Shown here: piece by piece, positions 22,403 through 35,071 of the stretch
How positions within the stretch are numbered: position 1 is the first letter of the stretch
Layout of the letters: the number at the start of each line of letters is the position of its first letter
Assembly (NCBI GenBank): GCA_907163375.1
Contig: CAJQUW010009257.1
Coordinates: forward strand, 248,001 to 312,000
Reading direction: 5' to 3'
Source: Prostheceraeus crozeri
Lineage: Eukaryota > Platyhelminthes > Polycladida > Euryleptidae
Length of the DNA: 64,000 bases
Notes under the pieces: model-generated
The model's input: the letters and a program-made list of their open reading frames with translations, nothing else
Told to the model about the DNA's origin: nothing
The model's database searches: none
Made by a program: the position numbers and the translations under genes

Positions 22403-25139
22403 GTCATGTCATTTTAAACTGTAATCAAATTAATCATATGAACAGACAGATGTCCTCACACTTGAACAAATTTAAGCACAACAATTCCTTGGCAGCCGTA
22501 GACGCTGAGTTTCGCCCTACAAGGACTGATCAGCTGTACGGCTCTGAATGGCCCAAACTAGCTTAGAATATCTAGAATGCATGGCTGAACAAGCTGAAGG
22601 ACTGCACAACAGGCTGCTCTGCGTTCATTTATCCTGACTTTGCTGTGCGGCTGAGAATCATGAAGATTGCAGAATGCCAGTTCTCCAGGACAATGAATAG
22701 AAAGATTCTTGAGAGAGAGAGAAATGTTTCTGTCCGCAAAAAATCAAAACAACAATTTAACACTAGTGCTCCCAATATATCTTCAGGTGCTTAATTAACA
22801 ATTGAAGAGAACTTTTGTCATTTTTCATCAACGTTTAAGCAATAAAACAATCACAGTAACACATTTCTTATATAACACCCAAAATCGCACTGAAGACATT
22901 GTTCATTTTTACTCAATTTTTCATTAACTGCCTATTTCACTTTTCATTACAACTAATTCAAACCTGACTAACCTAATTCTTACAAAATATTCATTCTATA
23001 ATTATTCGGTGTATTCGACTGACGGTAACAGACAGTGATTAGCTTCAACAAAAACATAATCTCATGCCTTGTGCATTAGTCACGTAAAGCTGATGAAATC
23101 AAATGCATTGATAGTCAATACCTGACAAAAGTAGACGATAGGAGGATTTAAGCTAAAGGATGTGGTGTGTGAGTTCGATGACACGACAGGCAGTATAGAG
23201 ATACGGACCCATATGAATATATGTTGGTTAACAATGAATATTTAAGGCAATGGAAGTCTCCCATGTACAAGTACCCAAATATTTCCATTATTTCCCATTT
23301 TCCCAGTAATTACCAGTTTTCCCGGTTTTTACCATTTTTATCCGTTATTAGGCCTACCAGTTTTCCCACGTGCCTTAATGAAAACCAGCTTTTCCCATAT
23401 AATTGCCAACCCTGTTCGAAACACAACCATGGCGAGTACCTACCTGCCACTGTTGATGACCACTGACTTCTCACAGCCATATGTATTATTGGTTTTATAC
23501 CTTTCGATATTGTTCTCCATTATGCATTTGTGGCTTTATAAGCAGATTGTACAGCATTTTGAGCATAGAAATAAATGTATTATGTGTACCTGTAATTCTC
23601 GTGTTTAAATCTATTATTTATGTTTTATACCTATTTCCGTGATTTTGTGAGACATTTCCTGAGGATTAAGATGGTGAGACAAAAAAATAATAATCCGACA
23701 TGCAAGGCTGGCAGGCTTTCGCATGTTGAAAGCAAAAAAGGTGTGAAATACAAGTACATTTTACATTTACATTTTTTTACTTTGTGATTGACCATGCTTG
23801 GTCTGTCGGAGTGGGAGTTGAATTAGTGAGAATTCCGTATAAATTTATGAGAACGCTGATCACTCATCGACAGCACTATAAGAATTAATTGAGAATCAAG
23901 TAAATACTACGTTTCCTTACAACATCTATACGGATTGTTGCACGTCACTTGAAAATGCGTATGAAAATCCTAGCTCAATTTAAGAAGACAGTTTTCACAC
24001 ACTCCTTGTCATAGATGTCAGACGGTATTAATGTATATACCAGCGTTATTTACTAAAAGTAAAAAAATGATAAAAAGTCATTGATCGGCACAGTGACTCT
24101 GCCAGACGGAAGATTGATTGTTGGGTATGGCTCGGAGATAACATAGGCAGAGTTTTAAGAGACAATTTAACAGATACTGATTCACTGTGCATTGATGTCA
24201 GATGGCATCTTCAACGATGGAAGTATGCATCATTAAAAATCATCAGTCTGCCGAGAGGGAACGTTAAAGATTATGAATGTGCTTGTACACGTAGACACGC
24301 AAGCGAGGTAAATATTAAATAAGACAAAAAACATTATACGATTATGCCACAATGAAAATTCTAGTGATAGAAATGTTGACTCCACTAACTGTTTCATTCA
24401 GTTGGACAACAGAACAAATTCTGTGAGAGTGAATAAGCGTCTCTATGATATTCTCAATGAGGGGATTTTTCAAAATTGCATTTTTTAAACTAGGTAGAAA
24501 CTGGGTGGGAAAATCTACTCTTATTCTACTAGAAAGAGTGCAGGTCAAGCAATCTATTCTCTACAGCAAGCAACTGCTCGTGAACTATCGATAGAGGCTT
24601 TTAATAGTGATATCACTGACATTTCAGAAAATAGAAAATGAATTAAAGGCTTTTATCTCCCTTTATTCATTGAGTGCATCATTCAATAATGATATTTCTA
24701 GAAGAAAGTGATAAAACAATTTACCAATAGACAATGGAAAGTCGTTTCGAGATGAAAGAACGTTCTTAAAAGTTCTTGCTTGTAATTTGTTGAACTCAAC
24801 TTCTCCAAAAATTGCTGTATCGTGTTTCATGTCCTATGTCCAATTCTTAGCATCGAGCATTGAAAGAGCAGGTGGATGGATGTCTTAGTATCTTAGAATT
24901 GTGATCTTTGACTAATAGAGCTTTATTTCCTCCTACACTGCATTGGGGATGTGCAAGGACTATGGAGTGAAAGTTGCATGCTGCATGCATGGGCATGGCA
25001 TAGTCACGATTGTGTGATTGGTTTTTATTGTGGCCAAACCCTTGTCTCGCAAATAATTAGTTACTTCAGAAAGCATCAATTGCGGCAAATCCGTCAGTAT
25101 AGGTTACCCCTAAATAATTGATTTTAGTTCTTTAAACTC
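22403..25139. other. AT-rich stretch, nothing recognised
   Basis: No supportable gene. About 23280-23370 is pyrimidine-rich with repeated TTTCCCA(G)TTTT-type units. A plus-strand piece at 22480-22760 and one at 24080-24300 read as protein-like for short runs but match no family I know. Confidence 0.4.
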
Positions 25140-28100
25140 AGGTAACCTGGGCGGGTAGTGGACCCCTTGACGGAGGAAATGCCGTCAAAAACTACTTGGT
25201 ATCCACTTTTTTATGGTCAAGCGTCGAACCGGCCCCTGCCGCTCGATATCATATAAATGTATCAGTAATAGAGTCCGAAATGGTACTGGAAGACGGGATT
25301 TCCGGGTTTGAAGCTGCATCTGATATTACCAGGGAGGACGAAGCGGCCATGCGAAGTAGTCGCTTCCGTAATGATGCCTTTGCACCAAACCCTCCGGGGA
25401 GCACGAGGTTGATGGAGATGGTTACGAACGACGGAACGTTAGTCTCTGGAAGAAACCTATTATTGTAGGATCGTGGAACGTGGGAACCATGAGAAGCGTC
25501 GGGTAAGCTGGAACTTCCCCTTCGTGAGATGAAAAGACTGGATGTGAGCATTATGGGACTTAGCAAGGTCAGGTGGAGCGATTCTGGTCATTTTGATTCA
25601 GGAGATTGCAGGATTATTTGCACCGTTGGATCGAACGGGCAGGCTGGAGTAGAGTCAATCCTGTCGGGAAGCACGAAGCGTAGTTTGATCGGTAATTGCC
25701 ATTTCTAGCAGAATCATTGCTTGCAAACTGAACAACAAACCGTTTCCAACAACTCTAATTCAGGTTTACGCGCCAACGTCGGCCCATGACATTGAAGTTT
25801 CTGAAAGTAACGATGTACAGTCAATTTTGGATTCTCTTAAAAGAAACGAGCTCTTTTTGATTATGGGTGACTTCTGCACTAAGGTAAGCGATCAGCCGGA
25901 TATTGAATGTGGTATTGGTAGGTTCGGGCTGGGAAATCGCAACACAGATGGTGAAATGCCTGCTGAATTCTGCCGTGCAAATGAGCCTTTCTTGTACAAC
26001 ACTTGCCTCCAGCATCCTAGACGGCGAAGATATACATGGACGTCAACAGAGGGAACAACACACAATCAAATTGATTACTTTGCTGCACCCAGACGATACC
26101 GCGAGTATTTTCTTGACTCCAAATCGTTTCCAGGAGTCGACTGTGACTCGGATCACGTGGTGGTGTGCACTAGATTATGAAATCGATTACGCAAGCAAGC
26201 AACAGGAGAACACACGATGCACTATAACACAGAAGCATTGAAAAATCATAGCTGAGGCATGTAGTGTTGCTACGAAAAACCGGTTTGAGGCCTTGGCAGA
26301 AGAGATTGACACTGACTGTCATCCAGAGGGCCTGTGGACAGAGATTAAAAACACTTATCGTGAAGTAGCTAAGTCGAAGCTCGATTGGTAAGAACCGAAT
26401 ACAGAAACAGAAGAACGGGATTACTCCCCATGGATACTAGCCATGGTTGATCAGAAAAGACAAGCCTGCCAGCGTAAAGACAATGACGAATACAAGCGCC
26501 TGAAAAAAGTATGTCGAAAGCGATTACGACGTGACAAGAACAATTGGCTTGCAGAGAGTGTAGTAAAATAGACGAACTCGACAGACATCGCAACTTGAAA
26601 GCTCTTTTCGAGAAAGTCAGGACCACAAAACGAAAAAGCTCAGCCATGAAACAAGCATGCATTAAGGACGAACGATGCACTGTTTTGTCAGGCACAAATG
26701 ATGCAATCGATCGGTGGCAGCGTTATGGAACTCATTTCAAAAAGCCCGCTGATCAGTGACCTTCAGAACGGGTAGAATTCATTAAAGCGGATCCAGTAGC
26801 GTTACTGCAAGGGGTGGAAGACGCTATTGCAAGGCTCAAAAATGATAAGGCACCGGGAACTGATGGCATTGTGGCCGAACTAATCAAACTATCTAGTAAA
26901 CCTGGGGCTGTAATTGCATAAAGTGGTGTGCAGAATCTGGGATTCATGCAACTGGACGGACGACTGGCGGACCCAGCAATTCATGCCATTGTACAAGAAG
27001 GTTGCCGGAGCATACACAATCAGCTTACCGGAAAGTCATGGGGTGTTCTAATCTGTTACATCCTTACAGGCTTTGATTGAGAAACTGGACTCAACAAAAA
27101 AAAACACCGCCTGCCTGTTTTGTTATAGATTACAGCAAAGTGTTTGACTCACTCAGTTATGTTCAACTCTTCAACATCATGACATTTATGAGTGGCCACA
27201 TAGCCACTCTTCTCCAATGATTGCATATTGATCACACAGCAATAATCAAATGGAATCAGATTTCTACACCAGCTTTTACGATTGCGAAGGGTGTTCGTCA
27301 AGGATGCATCGTCTCGCCATGCCTACTTTGTAAACGGAACAGGTGATGAGAGAGGCAGAGTTTGAAGAATTCCGAGTCCACACAGGTTGACGAACAGTCA
27401 CGGACATGCGCTGAGCTGACGATGCAGTGCTAATATTTGACGGCGGCCAAAATCCATCTGTTGCCTTAAAGAAATTGGACGATGCAGGCCGTAGCAGGCA
27501 TCTGATGCTTAACAACAGTAAAACGAAGGCGATGTTTGGTAACTCTCCGAACACTGTTGTGGAGCTGAATGCGCAACACATTGACTCGGCATCGCAGTTC
27601 AAATACCTTGGATCCATCAGAATGGCGAATGGTGACTGCAGTGCAGATATTAAGTGCCGCATCGTCATGGAAAAGAAACGAGCACTCGATTTGGTTCCCA
27701 TCTGGAAAGATCGTGGCATCCGCAAGGAAGTCAAGCTTCGCATTGTTCGTGTTCTGGTGTGTTCGGTGTTAACGTATGGAGCGGAAACATGGACAATAAA
27801 ACCAACAGACGTCAAGCGGATTAAAGCTGCAGAGATGTGGAATTCGTAGGATTCTTAGGGTGACTTGGCATCAAGGAAGAAGCAACACGAGCATTCTGTC
27901 AGAGCTCGAAACAACATGAGAACTGTTAGAGATGGTGAAGAAACGGAATCTGATACACTTTAGCCACGCGTATCACGGAGAAGGTCTACCTCGTGATATG
28001 ATGTTCGGATTTCATCCTGGGAATCGAAGACGCGGGACACCTCGCCGTAAATATATCGACATCAAGGAGTGGACACGAGAATCAATGGCACAAGCATTAC

Positions 28101-28196
28101 GAAGGACAGCAAACAGGACCGAATGGAGGATTCGAGCGAAACGCTCATCTGAAGAAGGGCCATCCTCGAACTCGTGGCCGCCCTGAGTGAGTGAGT
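25140..28196 (+). pseudogene. RTE-like non-LTR retrotransposon, near full length but decayed
   Basis: The order and span (about 3 kb) fit a complete RTE element. The APE-type endonuclease starts with SWNVGTMRS (about 25474) and continues at 25827-26180: GRFGLGNRNTDGEM, RRRRYTWTSTEGTTHNQIDYF and DCDSDHVVV, holding the NQIDY and SDH catalytic motifs. The RT follows with LKNDKAPGTDGIVAELIK (about 26835-26890) and a degraded QGC box near 27300. The YADD box then reads stop-ADDAVLIFDG at 27412-27440. The thumb and tail run 27427-28186 with QFKYLGSIRM, YGAETWTIK and the RRRGTPRRKYIDIKEWTRES end. The 3' end finishes in GAGTGAGTGAG, a short tandem repeat typical of RTE. Multiple frameshifts and stops inactivate it. 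Confidence 0.85.
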
Positions 28197-31100
28197 TCTT
28201 AAAAAGAATATATTTAATTTCAAGTGCCTTTAATTGCAGATACACTTGTTGCACATGGTAGGATTTTAGCGGATATAGTAAAGCGAATTCAGCAATACGA
28301 TGCATGCAGATAGATAAAGCCACTAAGCTCTAATCCTGTTTATTATGCTGCAATATCAATACTCAATATTGATGTACATGTACGTTTATGTTGATGTATA
28401 TTGTCATTGATGATATCTTGAGAACCTTCTGTCATCGCCCGCGGCTTAAAAATCTAGGCCCAGCCACCACTCGCTCGTGTGCCCGGCGGGCCGAGCACGA
28501 GCCGTTCCAATACCTGGGCCGCGCATCATTAATGGTGGAGAATGTTGCAACATGTGCATCCTTTGTATCATCAAACTTGCCTAATGATGATTGTCAGATG
28601 ATAGGCTGAATTAATTTGATTTGCTTTCATATTCATTTCATAAAAATAGCATAAAAATGCCACCTCATAGAACTTGTTCATGGAGTTTAAAACTTAATAG
28701 ACAATTAGTTATTAACATATTATTCAAGGCAAGCGAATTCTTAAGGATATGAAAGATGTGGATAGGACTCAAGGAAACTGTTTAAGCAATCTAACATTTG
28801 AAGACAATAATATTGTTGAAAGACACCTGTCGATCCTTTGAATTTGATCTTGTCTCAATGAAAATAAGAAACAAATCAAATTTGACTTTAAAAATATTTT
28901 CTTTGCCAGAAGCTTTTACTTATCTCAAGAAAAAATGTAATTGCTGTAGCAGACATTATGGCTGTTGCAGACATTATGGATTGAAGAACAGAAATGCTAT
29001 GCTCTTCATATCCTCCTGGATAGAGTGTTTCAAAAATGTTCATAGATTGCCTTCTGAAGCTTCATAAAGATGGTTGCATAGCGACGAAGATTGTGGCATG
29101 TGAAACATAAAGTTCTGTGTCATATTTAGTCATGTATGATGGAAAAAATGCTGACATCTTGAAAGGAATCTTTAGGCATGAAAATAAAGGACAAGAGAAT
29201 ATCAACATCAAGAGACACAGCAATGCCTGAGAGCTTGTAGCTCATTGCCACCAAGGGTGTCTGTCAGATTATAGACTTCATTTCCTTTTGCAATGTTTTC
29301 ACTGACTGATAATGTCAGAAATCTAGTCTCAGAAGAGAGAGTTAATAGCCATCTCTGGCTAATAGCATCATTTCCATGTGCAGCAATAAAGTGTCAGGCG
29401 GAAAGTTGCCGTAAAATGGTGCTGATTAGAAGATCGTGCCAATCAACTCAACGAAGAAGATAATCGACAGCATGAACGGTCACGAAAAAATCTTTAAATT
29501 CAAGGATAAATTAAAGAATCGCTAATTGTAATTAGATAGGGCATTCAAAATTCTTCGAGAAATCAACATGTGAACCTATGAAAGTCCTTGTGTATTCAAT
29601 TATCCAATTTACATTAACCTCGATGACATATTTTACTCCTTGTAATTTAAGTTTCATACTGGAAATCAAGAAAAGATTGTAGACTTCGCTATTATATTTT
29701 CGAGGTCTTGATTTACTTACTGAGACTTAGTCTATGATTTCGCCTTCCACAGATGTTCCATTTGCGCAACCATTTGCGGTCTGAAACTCTGCATCGATAT
29801 CTCGGATGACATGTATGGTTGAGGCAGCATTCATTGAAACCGCAAAGTAGCTTCTCATGAAGCCCAGAACTTTTAGGTACTATAAGCAGTCCAAGTCCTA
29901 TTTATGTCTTGGCGACCTACCACTCAGTAATCTCTAAATTCTCATATTAACTACTAATATATAAATTATTCTGCAACCCGTGGTGAGAGAACAAAAAGAA
30001 TGAGCGAAACATAATCTACAGATAATGAAGACGTTTATCAAAATTTTGTGTGATTTGAAATCACTGAGCAAACATCATGTGAGCAAACATCACCTAAATG
30101 CATTATGACGAGAGCATAAAGAAGTCATTAATAAAGATATGTTTCATTTAAATCCTGTTCAAAGTAGAACAAAGGTTATTCCACACTAATAATGTTGATG
30201 TTTTCTATAATTACACACATTAAACAACAACAAAGTTTACTCTGTACTTATCTCATATCATACACAGAATTGATTTGCGAGACGTTCTCCAGTTTACAGG
30301 ATTTCAGATCGTTGACTTGAGGCGGAGACATATGAAAGCATGAGTATAAGAATATAGAGAAAAAATTCGGATACGTCTGGACCATTATGAAATTAAATTC
30401 TACTTCAGGTCACCTGATGTGACTGAATTTGATTATAGTAGGCCTACTTATGAATACTAAGGTGGATTCCCATTTGCTGATGACACAAGGAGGTCAGTCA
30501 CATAAATTTTTAGATCGTAATCCGTCTCAATAATCGATTCAAGGCATTTTTAAGAATTGGGCATAACATGAACAACGATTATTGCCAAATAGTACCAATG
30601 AATTTATTGTACAGTTGTGGATGCATCAACATTATAGAGCTCTTAATGTTGAGTCTTAAGATAGAGGGCTCTCTGCCTCATCCTTGTTCAGCGAGAGTTG
30701 CATAAGTTGTCCGAGAACATTGTCCGTACTCCTCAAAGTGCATTCTCAGTGCTCTTAGCGTTTGGTCTCTGACAATCATTCTCGCTAGGATCGGAAGGCT
30801 TTGAGAATTTTTCCTTGAATGCTCTTGGTAGTGCAGTGGTTTGACACCACTGGAAGTCCGCATGCAATTGAGGTATATGAGCTATATTCGTTTTCACATG
30901 CTACAGTCTATTCTCTGATAAACAGTCTGACGGTTTCCCTTGTTGTAGTTAATAAATGTTGGAATAATGTTGTTCGTTTACTTAGTTGTTTCATAATTCG
31001 CTTACCACTATCAAATTCAATCATATAAATGCTCTGACTTCAATTTCAACGTATTGATTGATGTTGTTTTCAATTACTATCAATTGGTTGCTCACGAATG

Positions 31101-33508
31101 CGAATTTCAATTACGGTTGATTGATAATTGATTGAAAAGATGCAATACGTTTTTGATGATCCAGCTAATAACTTGTTGTTCATAATTTGTCATGGTCCTG
31201 TTCGATCTTTCTTGATATAGCGAGAATTGAAATTCCGCTCAAGTATCAGTATCATTCAGTGGCGGCGCCATTCGATTTCGAATCGTGCGACTTATTGCAC
31301 GATTAATTGAAAATCACGCGATTCTGAATAGTTTGAAATTTTCTTAACTTCAGGGATTAGAAGTTTGTAGTTCGTCTAGCTTTTGGATTATTATTTTTTA
31401 GACCATTAGTTTCATTACAAAGTTGATAATTTTCAATAAAATCGAGACTATGAAACACTTGCTCTATTTAGACATTAAGGTTATTGCTACCCTACTCCTA
31501 TTTATACAATTGTAAACCAAAACACACAAAAAATCTTGTGAATATATTGCTAAGAATCTTCTGCAAATCTGTGCAGTGCTAATTCTAAGTAAATATTGAT
31601 TAAGTTGGTAAACCGATACCATTAGGCTTAAATGTGGCATTCATGCAATCAATGACAAGTTATGCCACTTTCTTGATGAAATACTCTCGCCTCTGAGTAT
31701 CCGTTCATTTCCATTATGAGTTCTACATTTAGTCGCCTAGAACTGAGTAGTCTTAAGTTTTTTGATGTTCATCAAATCTGTCAATCCTTTGCATGCATCA
31801 CAATCAAGGATGATAGCTGGCTGATTTGAAGTGATACGTCAAGTTTTTGCTGTTGTGAGATATGAGAGAGAAGTCTTTATTTATTTCAGGACATACGATA
31901 TTTTCATTATTCCGTTTTCGTTTACGTGTTTTGGTGTAATTTACTTCTCGATAATTTTGATGATTCGAAACTTGTGCGAGGCATCTTGCCGCCACCGGAA
32001 AGAGTTCTTTTTACTATCAGACCATGGCAAAGAAGACCAAGAAATCAGTGGACAGAGAATGATAAGTGAAGTGTCTATCCAGCTATGTTAATAAGTTCAG
32101 ATTAGATTCTTGATGGGTAGTCAACTGACGAACAGCTTTCGACCAACCTCGACGATGAAAGGTTTGTTTTGGCACGCATTCGTTGATTTGTTTGTTTCAT
32201 GTATTGTTGCATGATTGATCGAGACACCCAAAAATTCCATTGAACATAATTCGGTGGCATAGAAATTGATACATTAAGACATAAAAATTTATGTCAGACC
32301 CGTAGTAGTGAATCGATGACTGATATTGATGTTATAGTTCAAGTTATGCTACCATCCTTATTTTCTCATCAATTCATGCCACTTAAAATTACAAGCTCAA
32401 AGATATTCAATTGTTTAAAAGGGCTAGATGAGAAAAAGATGCCTAAATTTGAGCCCATTTTAGTACGGTCCTTATCGTGGCAAAAAAAGCATTACGGCAA
32501 TGGGGCGAAATTGCTGTTTTGTCGGCTGTGCGATGTGCGATGCGACAAAAAGCATTAGAAATGGTATATGATGTAAAGCATAATTCACTGATATTATGTG
32601 GCAGGTTTCAAGAATATCCATTCAGCAGTTTCTCTGAAAAAAATTGTTGAAGACGATGGCGGTTTACGGCAATTTAATGCAGCACTATCAATTTGGAAGA
32701 AAAATATTCAGATGAAGACTGATAGGTTATTGCGGAACAGTCAACTCCCTCAGTAGAATTCATGACTATCAAGAAATTCAGTGAGAATCCGAATATTAGA
32801 CTGAGGAATTGGCTATTAATAAGGCTTACCCATGTCAACAACGCTCTTCAAGTTATTCACCAAGTTGAAACTACAATATTGATCTATGTATTGCAAATAC
32901 ATAGAGAGGGCATTTTAATAGGTCCAAGTGGAATCGATCATCGGATGTCTGTCAATGTCAAAGATGTTGTCAATGTGCATTTTTTGTGTATTGAGCTTGT
33001 GATATTTGCGTATAACATGCCTGTTTTTATTTGCTTAAGCCAATTTTATATCAAATTTTCTGATAGTTCACCTTTATTTTTTTCTGTTGTATCATGTAAT
33101 TTCTTAGCGCAAAATTACATAAACATGTTAGATTACTGCCAAGCTTGGCAATTGCGTCTGGCGTGGCCGGTCACCGGTGGGCACACTAACGATATACATG
33201 TTCAACCACAGCCAGGCCCCGTACTTTTTACAAACAAACAGTCTCACTGCATGGTCAAAAGGAAAGACACAGTTCATTTTTCTGTTCAGAGAAGTCATTT
33301 AGTCAAGTATTTGGTGAACTGTAAGGGAACCTCACTCTGCCTTCATCTAAAAATGAAACAATTGGTTTTCATTTGTGTTATTCCTATTTAACATGCGCTC
33401 TTCAGATTTAATAATCAGCTGACATAAAATCAAAGACAATGGACAAATACATTATCTTTGCATAAAATAATGCAATGAAGTCTGATTGAAGGAATTGTAT
33501 CAATAGGG
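28197..33508. other. AT-rich stretch, nothing securely recognised
   Basis: No gene could be supported. A GC-rich spot at 28440-28530 contains an imperfect hairpin (GCTCGTG at 28473-28479 with CACGAGC at 28496-28502, extended by GCCCG/CGGGC). At 32450-32610 a frame reads KLLFCRLCDVRCDKK followed, in another frame, by YDVKHNSLI. This might be a decayed hAT-type zinc finger, but it is too broken to annotate. Confidence 0.4.
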
Positions 33509-33695
33509 TACCGTATTTTCTCTAATTGAAGCCCCCGGCTTCTATTTTTTAAAGTTAAATTTACCCCGGCTTCAATTAGAAGTCGGCTTCTATTAGAGGC
33601 CCGGCTTCTATTTTTTTAATCGACATAACTATGATAAGAACTCTATAACTATGATGTAAAATTCTTTATTTTAGTGATTAAGGAAGCTTACCCTC

Positions 33696-34963
33696 TCAAT
33701 TGGATTCATCACTGTCGCACCATGAAATATTGTCATCGTCACTACAATCGATCGCCAGGAGATCTTCTTCACAGTCACTTTCAACTTCATTTTCAGCTAC
33801 ATTGAGTTCACTCATCGAGGAAGCCAGTTGAGTCAAACCATCCTCACAACCTCGGCCAGGTTTAAAGCAAGATATTTGTGAATCTTCCGAACCATCCAAA
33901 GAGTTCGTGATACCACATTGTTTCATTGAGTCAGATATTTGAGAATTAGGTATCGCATTCCACGATTCTCGTACCCAATCAACCAATTGATAGAATGAAG
34001 GTGGTCGCATATTCCCATTCTTGGTAAATGAATGTTCTCCGATATTTTGCCATTGATCATACTTATTTTGAATTCGTGATTTCAGTGATCGATTTCAGCT
34101 TACATCAGCTGGCTGAATAAGTCCCGTGCACCCTCCTGGAATCACAGCTGTTTGTATTCTTAATCTCCGAAGAACAGACTGAGTTGTTTGTGAAATATGA
34201 CATCTGAAAGCATCCCACACCATTAATCGCTTGGTAAAGGAAAATTCTCCAACCACTCGTTTCAAATATTCTTCTGTAAGACAATCGTCCATCCAACTTT
34301 TTGTGTTGTATTGAATGACAACATCGCTCATATTATTCAACTCCGCTATAGGTCTTTTTCTAGGGATAGCGATGAATGGTTTCAGTTTGACTCCATCACC
34401 ACGTCCAGTCAGAATTACCGTAACCCTGACTTTTTCATGACCTGCATTTTTCAATGGTACATCTAAAGATCCCTTCTTTGCGATCGTTCTTGATCCGCAA
34501 CTTTCCAGCCATACCGGGGTCTCATCCATTGCGTATATGCTTTCCAGAGGATAGTCATTTTTCATTCTCATTTGTCGAATATATAGAACAAATTGAACCA
34601 GTTTAGTTTGATGATCAGCAGGAACTTTCTGACATATAGTAGTCCTTGATCTCATGACAAATTGATTTCGCGATAGAAATTTGCTAAGCTAACCATTACT
34701 TGCCTTGAAGTTCGTGGGTAACGACAATTCAACTGATAAGGTTTGCGCCATCTTCTGAACATTTTTTCTGGAGACTCTAAGTCGTCTGTCTCTTTGCTCC
34801 ACTATCCAAGCGCGCAATTTTTCTTCCAAAAGATCAGATTGTATTCGTCGTCCAGCCCCTGTCAAACGCTTTCGTTTTTGATTGCCTTTTTGATCAGACG
34901 CCACCTTCCGAATATCGTTTTCTTGTTTTCTCCATTCTCTTATTTGTTTTCCATCAACTTTAA
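33696..34963 (-). pseudogene. Pogo-type transposase, C-terminal four-fifths
   Basis: Reading down from 34963 the frame encodes VDGKQIREWRKQ, then GAGRRIQ...LEEKLRAWIVEQRDRRLRVSRK, the second (CENP-B-type) HTH, to NFKASNG and a TAG at 34689-34691. It resumes with RSRTTICQKVP and the DDE core (34655-34095): MDETPVWLE (first Asp), GHEKVRVTVILTGRGDGVKLKPF, MVWDAFRCH (second Asp) and VIPGGCTGLIQPADV (third Asp). About 35 residues separate the last two Asp. A TGA at 34095-34097 then interrupts before NRSLKSRIQNKYDQW. The C-terminal part (to 33696) contains SFYQLVDWVRESW, MKQCGI and an acidic tail. Both stops fall where family members commonly have Trp, suggesting single-base decay. The N-terminal piece lies beyond the insertion at 52059-52165. 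Confidence 0.87.
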
Positions 34964-35011
34964 CCCTTTCGCTGCTGAGGCAAATTTTGTCTCATTCCCT
35001 CAGGTGCGGAT

Positions 35012-35071
35012 GGTAAGTTAACTTACCATGATCAACATTCTCCTCAGTGCGGGATGGTAAGTTAACTTACC
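35012..35071. repeat. Two subterminal palindromes of the piggyBac element
   Basis: The perfect 16-bp palindrome GGTAAGTTAACTTACC occurs at 35012-35027 and 35056-35071. Each is preceded by a similar CTCAG(G)TGCGG(G)AT segment, giving a direct repeat of about 30 bp. A diverged copy lies just inside the other terminus (52027-52042). The position suggests transposase-binding sites, which is inference. Confidence 0.65.

Noticed and set aside
28311-28595. Coding potential around the GC-rich spot
   Set aside because: A short frame across the hairpin has no family resemblance. Base composition alone is not evidence of a gene.
32380-32620. hAT or CGGBP1-like zinc finger gene
   Set aside because: FCRLCDVRCDKK is suggestive, but the His half is in another frame and incomplete. 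No other part of a transposase follows.
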